NCBI RefSeq assembly: GCF_019048865.1
Contig: NZ_CP077604.1
Location: forward strand, 1,860,001-1,924,000
From: Aquihabitans sp. G128
GTDB taxonomy: Bacteria > Actinomycetota > Acidimicrobiia > Acidimicrobiales > Iamiaceae
Reading direction: 5' to 3'
Length of the DNA: 64,000 nt
Shown: positions 7,830 through 18,583 of the stretch, piece after piece
How the letters are laid out: every line of letters starts with the position of its first letter
Numbering within the stretch: position 1 is the first letter of the stretch
Position numbers and translations under genes: made by a program
The notes under the pieces: generated by a model
What the model saw: the letters and a program-made list of their open reading frames with translations, nothing else
What the model was told of the DNA's origin: nothing
Database searches by the model: none

Positions 7830-8621
7830 GTGCGAGTCGCCCTGCTGGTCACCTGCGTGGCCGACGTGTTCGAGCCGGAGGTGGCCGAGGCCACCGTCGA
7901 GGTGCTCACCGCCGGGGGCTGCGAGGTCTCCTGCCCGCAGGGCCAGACGTGCTGCGGGCAGCCCGCCTGGAACGCCGGATTCGCCGCCGACGCCGCACGG
8001 GTCGCCGGCACGACGCTGGCTGCGCTGGGCCGGGCGCTCGACGACGGCGCGGAGGCGGTGGTGGTGCCCGCCGGCTCCTGCGCCGCCATGGTGCGGCGCT
8101 TCTGGCCCGAGCTGTTCCACCTCCACGGCACCCCGGACCAGGTCGACCTGGCGGTGCGGGTGGCCGACCGCACCTGGGAGCTCACCGAGCTCGTCCCCCA
8201 CCTCGACCTGCCGCCGCTCGCCCTCCCCGAGCCCACGACGGTGGCCTGGCACCACTCGTGCCACCTCCTCCGCGAGCTGCGCCACACCAGCGCCGCCGAC
8301 GTGCTCGACGCGGTCGAGGGCTGCGACCGCACCGCCTGGGCCGCCGACGAGCGCTGCTGCGGCTTCGGCGGGCTCTTCAGCGTGAAGCTCCCCGAGGTCT
8401 CGGTGGCCATGGCCGACGACAAGGTCCGCTCGCTGCTCGCCGCCGACCCCCGGCCCGACGAGGTGGTCTCCGCCGACGCGTCGTGCCTCCTGCACCTGCG
8501 GGGCCGCATGGCGTCCGAGGGGGTGGCCATCCGCACCCGCCACGTGGCCCAGGTCCTGGCCGATGCCCTGCCTGCGGCCGGTCCCCTGCCGGCCGACGGG
8601 CCGTCGGAGCCGTCGTCGTGA
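7830..8621 (+). CDS. lutA: LutA-like (Fe-S) oxidoreductase subunit, CCG domain
   Basis: A 263-residue protein of the LutA/GlpC/heterodisulfide-reductase B family. It has two cysteine-rich CCG repeats, QTCCGQPAWNAG near residue 46 and ERCCGFGGLFSVKLPEVS near 176, each with an upstream single Cys. In known LutABC systems this subunit helps oxidise L-lactate to pyruvate. The GTG at 7830 gives the family start (VRVALLVTCVAD). Its stop overlaps the next start as GTGA, so it is coupled to the LutB-LutC fusion. Lactate as substrate is assigned by family and context. Confidence 0.88.
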   Translation: MRVALLVTCVADVFEPEVAEATVEVLTAGGCEVSCPQGQTCCGQPAWNAGFAADAARVAGTTLAALGRALDDGAEAVVVPAGSCAAMVRRFWPELFHLHGTPDQVDLAVRVADRTWELTELVPHLDLPPLALPEPTTVAWHHSCHLLRELRHTSAADVLDAVEGCDRTAWAADERCCGFGGLFSVKLPEVSVAMADDKVRSLLAADPRPDEVVSADASCLLHLRGRMASEGVAIRTRHVAQVLADALPAAGPLPADGPSEPSS

Positions 8622-10714
8622 CCGGCCGCTGGCCGCTGGGCGACTCGAGCCTGCGGGACCGCATGGCCGCCGCGGTGGCCGACCCGGACGTGCCCGGGCG
8701 CATCCAGGTGGCGGTGGAGCGCTTCGGCACCCACCGCACCGAGGGCCTGGCCGAGCTGGCCGATCCCGACGGGCTCCGCCACCGGGCTCGGGCCCTCAAG
8801 GCGTCGATCCTCGCCGACCTCCCGGCCCTGGTCGACCGCCTCGAGGCGCAGCTGCAGGCCCAGGGCGCCACGGTCCACCGGGCCTCCGACGACGTCGAGG
8901 CGTCTGCCATCGTCGCCCGCATCGCCGCCGGGAAGCGGGTGGTGAAGTCGAAGTCGATGGCCACCGAGGAGATCGGCCTCAACGAGGCGCTGGAGGCCGC
9001 CGGCGCCACCGTGGTGGAGACCGACCTGGGCGAGTGGATCATCCAGCTGGCCGACCAGACGCCCAGCCACATCATCGCCCCGGCCGTCCACCACGACCGC
9101 CACTCGATCCTCGAGGTCTTCGAGCGGGTGGCCGGCGCCCACGGCGTGGCCGCCGAGCCCACCGCGCTGAACGCCTTCGCCCGCACCCGCCTGCGCCAGG
9201 AGTTCCTGGCCGCCGAGGTGGGCATCAGCGGGGTCAACTTCGCGGCGGTCGACACCGGCTCGCTGGTGCTGGTCACCAACGAGGGCAACGGCCGCCTCAC
9301 CACGTCGCTCCCGCCGGTGCACGTGGCCGTGCTGGGCATGGAGCGGTTGGTGCGCAGCTGGGCCGAGCTCGACCTGTTCCTCACCCTGCTCACCCGTTCG
9401 GCAACCGGCCAGCGCCTGACGTCGTACACCAACGCCATCACCGGCCCCCGCCGCGCAGGCGAGCCCGACGGGCCCCAAGAGCTTCACGTGGTGGTGGTCG
9501 ACAACGGCCGCTCGGCGCTGCTGGGCACCGAGCAGGAGGAGATGCTGGGCTGCCTGCGCTGCGGCGCCTGCCTCAACGTGTGCCCCGTCTACCGCCAGAC
9601 CGGTGGCCACGCCTACGGCTGGGTGTACCCCGGCCCCATGGGCGCCGTGCTCACCGCCCTCCTGGCCCACGGCGAGCCCGGTGCTGCCGAGCTGCCCGGC
9701 GCCTCGACCCTGTGCGGGGCGTGCATGGACGCCTGCCCGGTGGAGATCCCGCTCCAGGACCTGCTGCTGGCGCTGCGCCGCGACCGGGCCGCCGACGGCG
9801 CCGAGCGGAGCGAGCGGGCGGCCTGGCGGGCGTGGTCGGAGGCGTGGGCGCACCCGGCGTCCTACCGGGCCAGCACCCGGGTGGCCACCGCGGTGGGCAG
9901 CCGGCTCGGCGACCGGTCCCGCCACCTGCCCGGCGCCTCACGCTGGACCGAGGGCCGTGAGGCCCCGGTCCCGGCCGCCCGCTCGTTCCGTTCCGCCTGG
10001 CAGGCCGACCACGGCACGACCGGCACCGCGGCCGCCCGCGCCGGCGCCCGCCCGCCGGCGCCGGGCCCCCGGCCCCTGCTCGACCCGGACGGCGCTGATC
10101 GCACCCAGGCCCACCCGCGGCCGGCGCCCACCGACGACGTGCCGCCCATCGAGCACCTGGTGGTCGACCCCGACGACCTGCTGGGCACCTTCGCCCGCAC
10201 CGCCACCGAGGCGGGGGCTCGCGTCCACGTGGTCGCCGGCCCCGCCGTCCCACCCGAGCTGCTCGACCGACTGGTGCGCGAGCACCAGGTCGCCAGCGTG
10301 GTGGCCAACGCCGAGCCGCTGGCCCAGGCGACTGCGGAGGCGCTCGAGGCCGCGCACCCGGCGCTCGCCGTGCACCGCACCCGCGTCACCCGGGACCAGC
10401 GGGTGGCCGCCGACCTGGGCATCACCTCGGCCATCGCCCTGGTGGCCGCCACCGGCTCGCTGGTGGTCGACGCCTCCGTGGCCGGGGACCGGACCACCAG
10501 CCTGCTCCCCCGCGTCCACCTGGCCGTCGTGTCGGCCGCCGACGTGGCGGCCACCCCGGGCGACGTGTGGCGCCGCTACGACGCCGACCCCGACGCCCTC
10601 CCGTCGAACCTCGTGTTCGTCACCGGCCCCAGCCGCACGGGCGACATCGAGCAGCTCCTGACCGTCGGCGTCCACGGCCCCACCGCCGTCGAGATCGTCG
10701 TCCTCGACGCCTGA
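8618..10714 (+). CDS. lutB: LutB-LutC fusion, lactate-utilisation Fe-S protein
   Basis: A 698-residue protein joining two subunits that are separate in Bacillus. Residues 1-420 are LutB-like: an LUD domain with GKRVVKSKSMATEEIGLN and GISGVNFAAVDTGSLVLVTNEGN, then ferredoxin motifs CLRCGACLNVCPVY near 311 and CGACMDACPVEI near 366. After a proline-rich linker (about 470-505), residues 510-698 form a second LUD domain of LutC type, with VAATGSLVVDASVAGDRTTSLLPRVH. It partners with the adjacent LutA in cytosolic lactate oxidation. No permease or GntR regulator is next to it. The GTG start overlaps the lutA stop. Confidence 0.87.
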   Translation: MTGRWPLGDSSLRDRMAAAVADPDVPGRIQVAVERFGTHRTEGLAELADPDGLRHRARALKASILADLPALVDRLEAQLQAQGATVHRASDDVEASAIVARIAAGKRVVKSKSMATEEIGLNEALEAAGATVVETDLGEWIIQLADQTPSHIIAPAVHHDRHSILEVFERVAGAHGVAAEPTALNAFARTRLRQEFLAAEVGISGVNFAAVDTGSLVLVTNEGNGRLTTSLPPVHVAVLGMERLVRSWAELDLFLTLLTRSATGQRLTSYTNAITGPRRAGEPDGPQELHVVVVDNGRSALLGTEQEEMLGCLRCGACLNVCPVYRQTGGHAYGWVYPGPMGAVLTALLAHGEPGAAELPGASTLCGACMDACPVEIPLQDLLLALRRDRAADGAERSERAAWRAWSEAWAHPASYRASTRVATAVGSRLGDRSRHLPGASRWTEGREAPVPAARSFRSAWQADHGTTGTAAARAGARPPAPGPRPLLDPDGADRTQAHPRPAPTDDVPPIEHLVVDPDDLLGTFARTATEAGARVHVVAGPAVPPELLDRLVREHQVASVVANAEPLAQATAEALEAAHPALAVHRTRVTRDQRVAADLGITSAIALVAATGSLVVDASVAGDRTTSLLPRVHLAVVSAADVAATPGDVWRRYDADPDALPSNLVFVTGPSRTGDIEQLLTVGVHGPTAVEIVVLDA

Positions 10715-10775
10715 TCGCCCGCGCCGCCCCTGCCGGCGCCACCGACGGCCCGGGCGGTGGAGGCGACGGCGAGCG

Positions 10776-11363
10776 TCAGAGGACGAGCTCGGCGAGGGTC
10801 CAGACGGCGAGGGCGGCGAACACGAAGGCGCCCACGTAGTTGACCTTGTGCAGCGGGACGCGGGCCACGAGCTGGCGGCCGAAGGTGGCGGCGATGCCGG
10901 CGACCGCGGCGAGGGCGAGCAGGGCACCGATGCCGGTGGAGAGCGGCGACCCGCTCTTGGCGGCGAGGCTGGCGGTGGCGAGCTGGGTGAGGTCCCCCCA
11001 CTCGGCGAGGATGATCAGCCCGAAGCTGCCGAAGACCGTGGCCCGCACGGTGGCCTGGGCCACGACGTCGGTGCTGGTGTCCTCGTCCTCGGCGGTGCGG
11101 GCGGCCCCAAACAGCAGGACGGCGCCCACCAGGAACAGCACGGCGACGGTGAGCTTCACCGCCACGTCCGGCAGCAGCCCGATGGCGCTGCCCGCCAGCA
11201 CGGCGACCACCACGTGCACGGTGAACGCGGCGACGGCGCCCACCCACACCCACCCCGGCCGGCGGTACCGCGTGACGAGGACGATGGTGGCGATCATCGT
11301 CTTGTCCGGCAGCTCGGCGGGGAAGACGGTGGCGAAGGCCTGGAGCAGGTACTTGATCGACAT
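10776..11363 (-). CDS. GDT1/TMEM165 (UPF0016) family divalent cation exporter
   Basis: A 195-residue membrane protein with about six helices and the two family motifs that line the ion path: AELPDKTM near residue 16 and AEWGDLTQ near 120. A cytoplasmic loop rich in acidic residues (ARTAEDEDTSTD) separates the halves. Family members export Mn2+ or Ca2+ in exchange for protons. A probable yybP-ykoY manganese riboswitch in the leader argues for Mn2+ export under manganese excess. It is monocistronic and convergent with lutBC. Confidence 0.9.
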   Translation of the reverse strand: MSIKYLLQAFATVFPAELPDKTMIATIVLVTRYRRPGWVWVGAVAAFTVHVVVAVLAGSAIGLLPDVAVKLTVAVLFLVGAVLLFGAARTAEDEDTSTDVVAQATVRATVFGSFGLIILAEWGDLTQLATASLAAKSGSPLSTGIGALLALAAVAGIAATFGRQLVARVPLHKVNYVGAFVFAALAVWTLAELVL

Positions 11364-11404
11364 GGGGCGTGGTCCTCGGATCGGGTCCCGACCAGAGATC
11401 GCCT

Positions 11405-11535
11405 CCGGCCGGAACGACAACGGTGGTCGTTCGGCCGAAGGTCTCGCCCGCCTGGCGGACCAGGCCCCGCCGACCGGGCTCCGGTGGGAGCCAGTGTGTC
11501 GACCGACGGGTTGGGGGCTACTCCCCTTCAGTGCC
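11405..11535 (-). promoter_or_regulatory. yybP-ykoY-type Mn2+ riboswitch leader
   Basis: Read on the minus strand, the leader carries AAGGGGAGTAGC at its 5' end (about 11530-11518), GTCGACACACTGG (11503-11491), and GGCGAGACCTTCGGCC (about 11446-11431). These blocks and their order match the conserved core of the yybP-ykoY element. A hairpin with near-perfect 11-12 base arms (11406-11437) follows and could be the expression platform. The downstream gene is a UPF0016 exporter, a class often under this riboswitch. Confidence 0.8.
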
Positions 11536-11759
11536 GACACCGTACCCGCTCGCCCGGCTCTTCCCGCCAATCGGTCGGGCAGCCACCGGGCGGGTGAACG
11601 AATGTGACGGCGGCGTGAACGGTGCCTCGGGGTCCACCGCTTCGGCCCGTCGGAGGTGGAGGATGGACAGCGGTGATCCACCGCCCAGCCGTCAGCGACC
11701 CCGGTCCGTTGCGAGACCGCTCGATCCTGCTGGCTGGCCCACGCCTACTTGGGGGTTCT
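11536..11759. other. Divergent promoter region, no gene seen
   Basis: Intergenic stretch between the riboswitch and phoH. I find no convincing ORF, tRNA or strong hairpin. TACTTG eight bases before the phoH GTG may be a -10 box for a near-leaderless phoH message. Confidence 0.5.
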
Positions 11760-13082
11760 GTGACCGCACTTCCCGAAGCCGCTGCTCTGCCGCGCCTGCG
11801 CACCTACGTGCTCGACACGTCGGTGCTCCTGGCCGACCCGCACGCGCTCGTCCGCTTCGACGAGCACGCCGTGGTCCTGCCGATCGTGGTGCTGATGGAG
11901 CTCGAGGCCAAGCGCGACCACCCCGAGCTGGGCTGGGCCGCCCGGCAGACGTTGCGCCACCTCGAACGGCTGCGGTTGGAGCACGGCTCGCTCACCGAGG
12001 CCATCCCGGTCAACGACCACGGCGGCACCCTCCGGGTGGAGCTGAACCACCAGTCGACCGAGGGCCTGCCCGCCGCCATGCAGGCCGGCAACAACGACCA
12101 CCGGATCCTGGCGGTGGCCCACAACCTGCGCAACGACGGGCTCGACGTCACCGTCGTCACCAAGGACCTGCCGCTGCGGCTCAAGGCCAGCATCGTGGGC
12201 CTCGAGGCCGACCAGTACCGCAACGAGCAGGCCACCGACTCCAGCTGGACCGGCTTCGTCGACCTCGAGGTCGAGCCGGACGACATCGACGACCTGTTCG
12301 CCCACCGGGTGCTCGACCTGCCCGAGGCCCGCGACCTCCCGGTGAACGCGGGCGTCGCCCTGCACGCCGGCACCCAGAGCGCGCTCGGCCGGGTGCACGC
12401 CGACAAGTCCATCCACCTCGTCCGCGGCGAGCAGACCCTCTTCGACGTCGTGGGGCGCAGCGCCGAGCAGCGCATCGCCCTCGACATCCTCTCGGACCCG
12501 TCGGTGGGCATCGTCAGCCTCGGCGGCAACGCCGGCACCGGCAAGAGCGTCATGGCGCTGGCCGCCGGGCTCGACGCCGTGCTGGAGAAGGGCACCCACA
12601 AGCGCATCCTGATCTTCCGCCCGCTCTTCGCCGTCGGTGGGCAGGACCTCGGGTTCCTCCCGGGGGACCGCGACGAGAAGATGGGCCCGTGGGCCGCCGC
12701 CGTCCACGACGCCCTCGAGAGCATCGCCGGGCCGGAGGTCATCGAGGAGGTGCTGGCCCGCAACCTGCTCGAGGTGCTGCCGCTCACCCACATCCGGGGC
12801 CGCAGCCTCACCGACACCTTCGTGATCATCGACGAGGCGCAGAACCTGGAGAAGGCGGTGCTGCTCACGGCGCTGAGCCGCCTCGGCGAGGGCAGCCGGG
12901 TGGTGCTCACCCACGACGTCGCCCAGCGCGACAACCTCCGGGTGGGACGCCACGACGGCATCGCCTCGGTGATCGACGCCATGAAGGGCCACCCGCTCTT
13001 CGCCCACGTCACCTTCACCCGCTCGGAGCGCTCGGCGGTGGCCGCCCTGGTCACCAGCCTGCTCGACGACCCCATGGCCTGA
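11760..13082 (+). CDS. phoH: PIN domain-PhoH family ATPase (RNase/helicase type)
   Basis: A 440-residue two-domain protein. Residues 15-150 are a PIN RNase domain ([53 protein letters not shown] with the spaced acidic residues). Residues 235-440 are a PhoH ATPase with Walker [10 protein letters not shown] near 257 and Walker [11 protein letters not shown] near 352. PIN-PhoH proteins are proposed to unwind and cut RNA. The GTG at 11760 is chosen because the PIN fold begins 15 residues later. It stands alone and converges with the CopC-CopD gene. Confidence 0.9.
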   Translation: MTALPEAAALPRLRTYVLDTSVLLADPHALVRFDEHAVVLPIVVLMELEAKRDHPELGWAARQTLRHLERLRLEHGSLTEAIPVNDHGGTLRVELNHQSTEGLPAAMQAGNNDHRILAVAHNLRNDGLDVTVVTKDLPLRLKASIVGLEADQYRNEQATDSSWTGFVDLEVEPDDIDDLFAHRVLDLPEARDLPVNAGVALHAGTQSALGRVHADKSIHLVRGEQTLFDVVGRSAEQRIALDILSDPSVGIVSLGGNAGTGKSVMALAAGLDAVLEKGTHKRILIFRPLFAVGGQDLGFLPGDRDEKMGPWAAAVHDALESIAGPEVIEEVLARNLLEVLPLTHIRGRSLTDTFVIIDEAQNLEKAVLLTALSRLGEGSRVVLTHDVAQRDNLRVGRHDGIASVIDAMKGHPLFAHVTFTRSERSAVAALVTSLLDDPMA

Positions 13083-13105
13083 GGCGGGCCCCGCCGGGGA
13101 GGCGG

Positions 13106-14949
<1,844 letters not shown>

Positions 14950-14950
<1 letters not shown>

Positions 14951-15603
14951 CAGGCGGCGAGCGTAGGCCTCGAGCGCCGGAGCCCGTCGAGCAGGGGGGC
15001 ATCGTCGGCGGGGCGCCGGGAGATCACCCAGAGCAGGGCCAGCCCGACCAGCTCGAGCAGGTGCGTGCTCTCCGCCCACGGCGCGGTGCGCCCGGACGCC
15101 ACGTCGATCACCGCGCCTACGAGCATGGCCAGGGCGAGGGCGCCGGCGAACGGCACCAGTCCCAACGCCCGTGCCGGTCGGAAGACCACCAGGAGCAGGG
15201 CGGCGGCGAGGGCGAGGTCCCAGGCCCCCAGCTCGCGGGCGAGGTGGATGGGGGCGTTGGCGTCGTGGCCGAAGAGCATCGGCGGGAGCGACAGCGCCAG
15301 CTGGGTGAGGGCGACGCCCAGCAGGGCCCAGCGGGTCCAGTGCGCCGAGGCCGCCGAGCGGGCGGCAGCCGCTGCGGCCTGCCGGCGGTCGGCGTAGGCG
15401 GCCGCCAGGATCGGGGCCGTCAGGTCGGGCACGGCCTCCGCGGGGCGGACCGCGAGGCGGCGACGGACGAGGGCGCTGCCGTCGGCGAAGGCGCGGCACG
15501 CCGCGCACGAGGCGAGGTGGCGGTCGAGCACCGCGTCGGCCACACCGGGGTCCTCCCCGTCGAGGCGGGCGGACAGGGCTTCGCGACACGACTGGCAACG
15601 CAT
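14950..15603 (-). CDS. Zinc-finger (zf-HC2, anti-sigma-like) membrane protein
   Basis: A 217-residue protein with an N-terminal zinc-binding head of the anti-sigma type (CQSCREALSARLDGE, then DRHLASCAACRAF; residues 3-40), followed by about four membrane helices between 85 and 200. No ECF sigma gene lies beside it, so it is an orphan or serves a distant sigma factor. It is co-transcribed with and directly coupled (TGATG) to the CopC-CopD gene, suggesting a role in envelope or copper sensing. The ATG at 15603 gives the cysteine head at once. Confidence 0.8.
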
Positions 15604-15751
15604 GCCCGGGTAGTCGCACCGGTGCCCCGAGCGGTTCCGGGCCCGTCGGAGTTGGGTCCGGCCCGACGCGGCCCCTACGATGGCTCGTCCGCACCTGCAC
15701 GGTCCCGGCCGTGCCACCGTGCCTCCACCACGCTCCGGGGAGACGAATCCG

Positions 15752-15916
15752 ATGGCAAGAAGCGACAAGCGACCGATCATCAAGCTGAAGTCGACTGCGG
15801 GGACGGGCTACACCTACGTCACCCGCAAGAACAAGACGAACACGCGTGAGCGGATCGAGATCAAGAAGTACGACCCGAAGATCCGCCAGCACGTGATCTT
15901 CAAGGAAGAGCGCTAG
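15752..15916 (+). CDS. rpmG: 50S ribosomal protein L33 (zinc-free form)
   Basis: A 54-residue basic ribosomal protein: [19 protein letters not shown], then [23 protein letters not shown]. It lacks the two CxxC pairs of zinc-binding L33, so it is the cysteine-free paralogue type. A GGGGAGA ribosome-binding sequence lies about 9 bases before the ATG, and TACGAT at about 15674 may be the -10 box. It is monocistronic, followed by two strong hairpins. Confidence 0.97.
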   Translation: MARSDKRPIIKLKSTAGTGYTYVTRKNKTNTRERIEIKKYDPKIRQHVIFKEER

Positions 15917-15930
15917 CCCTTCCGGCGTGC

Positions 15931-15949
15931 GTCCCGCCCACGGCGGGAC
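15931..15949 (+). terminator. Hairpin after rpmG
   Basis: GTCCCGCC, loop CAC, GGCGGGAC: a perfect 8-base stem 15 bases after the rpmG stop. Confidence 0.6.
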
Positions 15950-15964
15950 CGCCTCCAGACCGTC

Positions 15965-15996
15965 GAGCGATCTCGCCCGCGAGGGCGAGATCGCTC
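15965..15996 (+). terminator. Strong terminator hairpin after rpmG
   Basis: A perfect 14-base stem (GAGCGATCTCGCCC) with loop GCGA. It is the stronger of the two hairpins after rpmG and should stop read-through into the exonuclease gene. Confidence 0.8.
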
Positions 15997-16110
15997 GCGC
16001 CTGGGCCGCGACGATCGCCTGATTCGCGCGGCGCGTGAAGCATCCACCACCCGCGCGCGCCGCCTCCGTAACCTTTTGCTCCAGCAGGGGACGGTCGTCC
16101 GGGAGCGCGG

Positions 16111-16800
16111 ATGGGTCAGCACGCCAACATCTACGGCATCGACATCGAGACCGACACCAGTCGGGACGCCCTCGACCCCGCGGTGGCCCCCGTGCTCACC
16201 ATCGCCCTCTCGGGTCGCACCTTCGACGACGTCTTCATCGGGGACGAGGCCACCATGCTGCGGGCGCTCGACGACCGGCTGGCCTCGCTGGCCCCCGGGG
16301 TGCTGGCCACCTGGAACGGCGCCACCTTCGACCTCCCGTTCATCGCCGAGCGCGCCCGCCTGCTGGGCGTCGACCTCGACCTGCGCCTGTGCCTCGATCG
16401 ACGCCTGACCCTGGGCCGGGCCCCGCTGCCCGGCCACGCCGGCGCCTACCGCGGGGTGTGGGGCGCCCACGTGCACCTCGACACGTTCCGGCTCTTCGGC
16501 CAGTCCCCGGCCGGGCCGTGGACGTCCCTGCGCTCCATCGGCCGCCTCCTCGGGGTGGGCACGGGCGGGGCCGGCTCACGGCCGGGCAAGGACCTGGCCG
16601 ACGAGGCGCTGCACGCCCACGCCGCCAGCGACGCCCGGCTGGCCCGGGTGCTCGCCGAGCGCCGGTGGGGCGCGGCGGCCCGCCTGCTCGACCACGTCGA
16701 CGTCGACGAGGCCCGCCCGGTGAACGTGGCGGTGCAGCGGCTGGCCCGCCAGGCCCGCCACGAGGGCGTCGTGCTGCGTCCCGCCGTCGCCGCCGGCTGA
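16111..16800 (+). CDS. DnaQ-like 3'-5' exonuclease
   Basis: A 229-residue RNase H-fold exonuclease of the DEDD group. Exo I is IYGIDIETD (residues 7-15), Exo II is ATWNGATFDLPFIAERA (about 67-83), and Exo III is HAHAASDARLARVL (about 168-181, giving the last Asp). The wording NGATFDLPF resembles the proofreading domain of family B polymerases and stand-alone predicted exonucleases. No polymerase gene adjoins it. Role: single-strand DNA or RNA trimming, unproven. Confidence 0.82.
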   Translation: MGQHANIYGIDIETDTSRDALDPAVAPVLTIALSGRTFDDVFIGDEATMLRALDDRLASLAPGVLATWNGATFDLPFIAERARLLGVDLDLRLCLDRRLTLGRAPLPGHAGAYRGVWGAHVHLDTFRLFGQSPAGPWTSLRSIGRLLGVGTGGAGSRPGKDLADEALHAHAASDARLARVLAERRWGAAARLLDHVDVDEARPVNVAVQRLARQARHEGVVLRPAVAAG

Positions 16801-16920
16801 GGCACCCCTCGCCCGCTGTCACCCCCCTGGGCCATGATGGGCCCACGAGGATCGCCGTCCCCTCGAGCGCCCACCGAGGCCAGGACCGCCGGAAGCACCA
16901 CCCACGTTCCGGAGGTCCCC

Positions 16921-17767
16921 ATGTCGCCCACGGCGAGCACCGCCACCACCCACCCGTCCCTGGCCCAGCTGGCGGAGATCGTCCACCGCGGCACCGAGGG
17001 AGACGAAGGCGCCACCATCTCCTTCGTCCGGCTCGAGCCACGGGCCGAGACCGTCTCGTTCGGGTTCTGGTCCGTACCCCGCACGGCGGCCCACCCGGTG
17101 GATCCGCTGGTGGGCTTCCTCGCCCCCGTCGCCTGGTCGGCCCTCGGCCTCACCACCACCGGTCGGGCCCACCACCTGAAGGGCGATCGCGGCCCGCAGC
17201 CCGTCCGGGCCACGGTGCTGGCCGGGCGGGACGGCGACGTGGCGTCGCTGCTGGAGCACGGCGACGGCGAGCTCGAGGTCTTCGACCACCCGCCTCAGGG
17301 CTGGGCGGCCGATGCCCTGGTCCGGGCCCTCGGGCGGGCCACCCCGCCCCCGGCCGAGCCGCTCTCGGCCATGGTGCACGCCACCTGGCTCGACCGGGTG
17401 GCCGGGCGCGTCCTGCCGGAGCCGGCCGGCACCCACCGGTGGGGGGACCTGGCTCGCCTCCACCCCCCTGGCCCCGCCCGGCGCCCCGGCCTCGGCCGAG
17501 CGCCTGGCCGCCCAGGCCCACCGGCTGGACCGCGAGTCGAGCTGGGCCCGCATGCGGGTCCTCGGCGCCGGCGCCGCTCGCCCGGACGGCCACCTCGGGG
17601 ACCGGCCGCCGGGCGGCCGCCCGGTCGCCCCGCAGGACTGGTTCGACGACGGCTCGTTCTGCCGGTGGGCCCAGCGGGACCTCCCGCCCACCGAGGCCGT
17701 GCTCGCCGCGGTGTGCGAGGTGCTGCCGGAGGCGCTGGCGCGGCAGCTGCGGGTGGGGCTCAGCTGA
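16921..17767 (+). CDS. Hypothetical protein, frame-disrupted at about 17470
   Basis: No family recognised. The first part (MSPTASTATTHPSLAQLAEIV to GDLARLHP) is in one frame; the second (LAPPGAPASAERLAAQAHRLD to ALARQLRVGLS) is in the next. The frame change falls at a run of six C (17461-17466); removing one C joins both parts into a continuous protein of about 281 residues with no repeat or signal peptide. A GGAGGT ribosome-binding site precedes the ATG at 16921. The 3' end overlaps the convergent parA gene by 8 bases. The break is most likely a sequence error. Confidence 0.65.
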
Positions 17768-18512
17768 GCCCGGCGCGCTCCGCGGCCTCGGCCCAGAGCT
17801 TGCGGTACTCGGCGGCTGCCAGGCTCCGGGGAGCGCTGAGCACCATGGGCACCTGCTCCTCGCCCATGCGGGCCACCGCCGAGCTCTCGGGGATGGCGGC
17901 GCCCAGGAACCCGCCCCGACTGCGCACCTCCACCTCGATCCGCCGGTGGATGGGCTTGCGCCGGTCGATCATCGACAGGAACGGCGCCACGATCTTCGGC
18001 GACGCCACCTTCGTCTCGTCCAGGAACTCGCTGAAGCGGGCCAGGGCCCGGAACGGCAGCGGCTCGGGCACCACCGGCACCAGCAGCACGTCGGCCACCG
18101 AGGCCACCGCCTCCACCACCGCGCTCAGCCCCGGCGGGCAGTCCAGGATCACCACGTCGGCCGCGCCCTTGGTCCCGGCCAGCAGCTTGCGGATGGGCTT
18201 GGCCGGCTTGCCGCTCACCGACAGCACGCGGTCGATCTCGCGCACCGAGGAGTCGGCCGGCACCACGTCGAGCCCGTCGATGGTGCTGTGGCGGGCCACC
18301 GCGGCCAGCCCGCCCCGGCCACCGCCGATGAGCCGCGAGGCGCCGCCGCGCAGCTTGGGCTTGAGGTCCAGGCAATAGGTGGCCGCACCCTGCGGATCGA
18401 GGTCCCAGAGCAGCGTCCGGTGGCCGGTCACCGCCGAGATCGCCGCCAGGTTCACCGCGGTGGAGGTCTTGCCGACCCCTCCCTTGAGGCCGGTGACGGC
18501 GATGACGCGCAT
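17760..18512 (-). CDS. ParA/MinD-family ATPase (orphan)
   Basis: A 250-residue P-loop ATPase with the deviant Walker A GLKGGVGKTSTAVNLA (residues 7-22), Walker A' LWDLDPQGAATY, and Walker B VVILDCPPGLS. Such proteins form ATP-dependent dimers on DNA or membranes and position chromosomes, plasmids or protein clusters. No parB or parS-like repeat is nearby, so the cargo is unknown. The ATG at 18512 is used (MRVIAVTGLKGG); two more ATGs at 18521 and 18524 would add three or four residues. Confidence 0.87.
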   Translation of the reverse strand: MRVIAVTGLKGGVGKTSTAVNLAAISAVTGHRTLLWDLDPQGAATYCLDLKPKLRGGASRLIGGGRGGLAAVARHSTIDGLDVVPADSSVREIDRVLSVSGKPAKPIRKLLAGTKGAADVVILDCPPGLSAVVEAVASVADVLLVPVVPEPLPFRALARFSEFLDETKVASPKIVAPFLSMIDRRKPIHRRIEVEVRSRGGFLGAAIPESSAVARMGEEQVPMVLSAPRSLAAAEYRKLWAEAAERAGLS

Positions 18513-18536
18513 GGCGCCCATCATGGCCCGGGACGC

Positions 18537-18567
18537 GCACCGGGACGGGCCATGCCCGTCCCGGTGC
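18537..18567 (-). terminator. Terminator hairpin after the ABC importer operon
   Basis: A perfect 14-base stem (GCACCGGGACGGGC) with loop CAT, 17 bases beyond the stop of the solute-binding protein gene and before the parA start. Confidence 0.75.
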
Positions 18568-18583
18568 CACGTGCGAGGGGTGA

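Noticed and set aside
6122..10714. One giant protein of about 1,530 residues including LutB-LutC
   Set aside because: The first 830 residues are antisense to the HIT and aminotransferase genes and overlap lutA; the GTG at 8618 with GTGA coupling is the real start.
15917..16110. tRNA or small RNA gene after rpmG
   Set aside because: The only structures are two terminator hairpins; there is no cloverleaf or TTC-loop signature. No tRNA was found elsewhere in the gaps inspected.
17760..18512. Complete parABS partition locus
   Set aside because: No parB gene or repeated parS-like sites adjoin the ParA-type gene.
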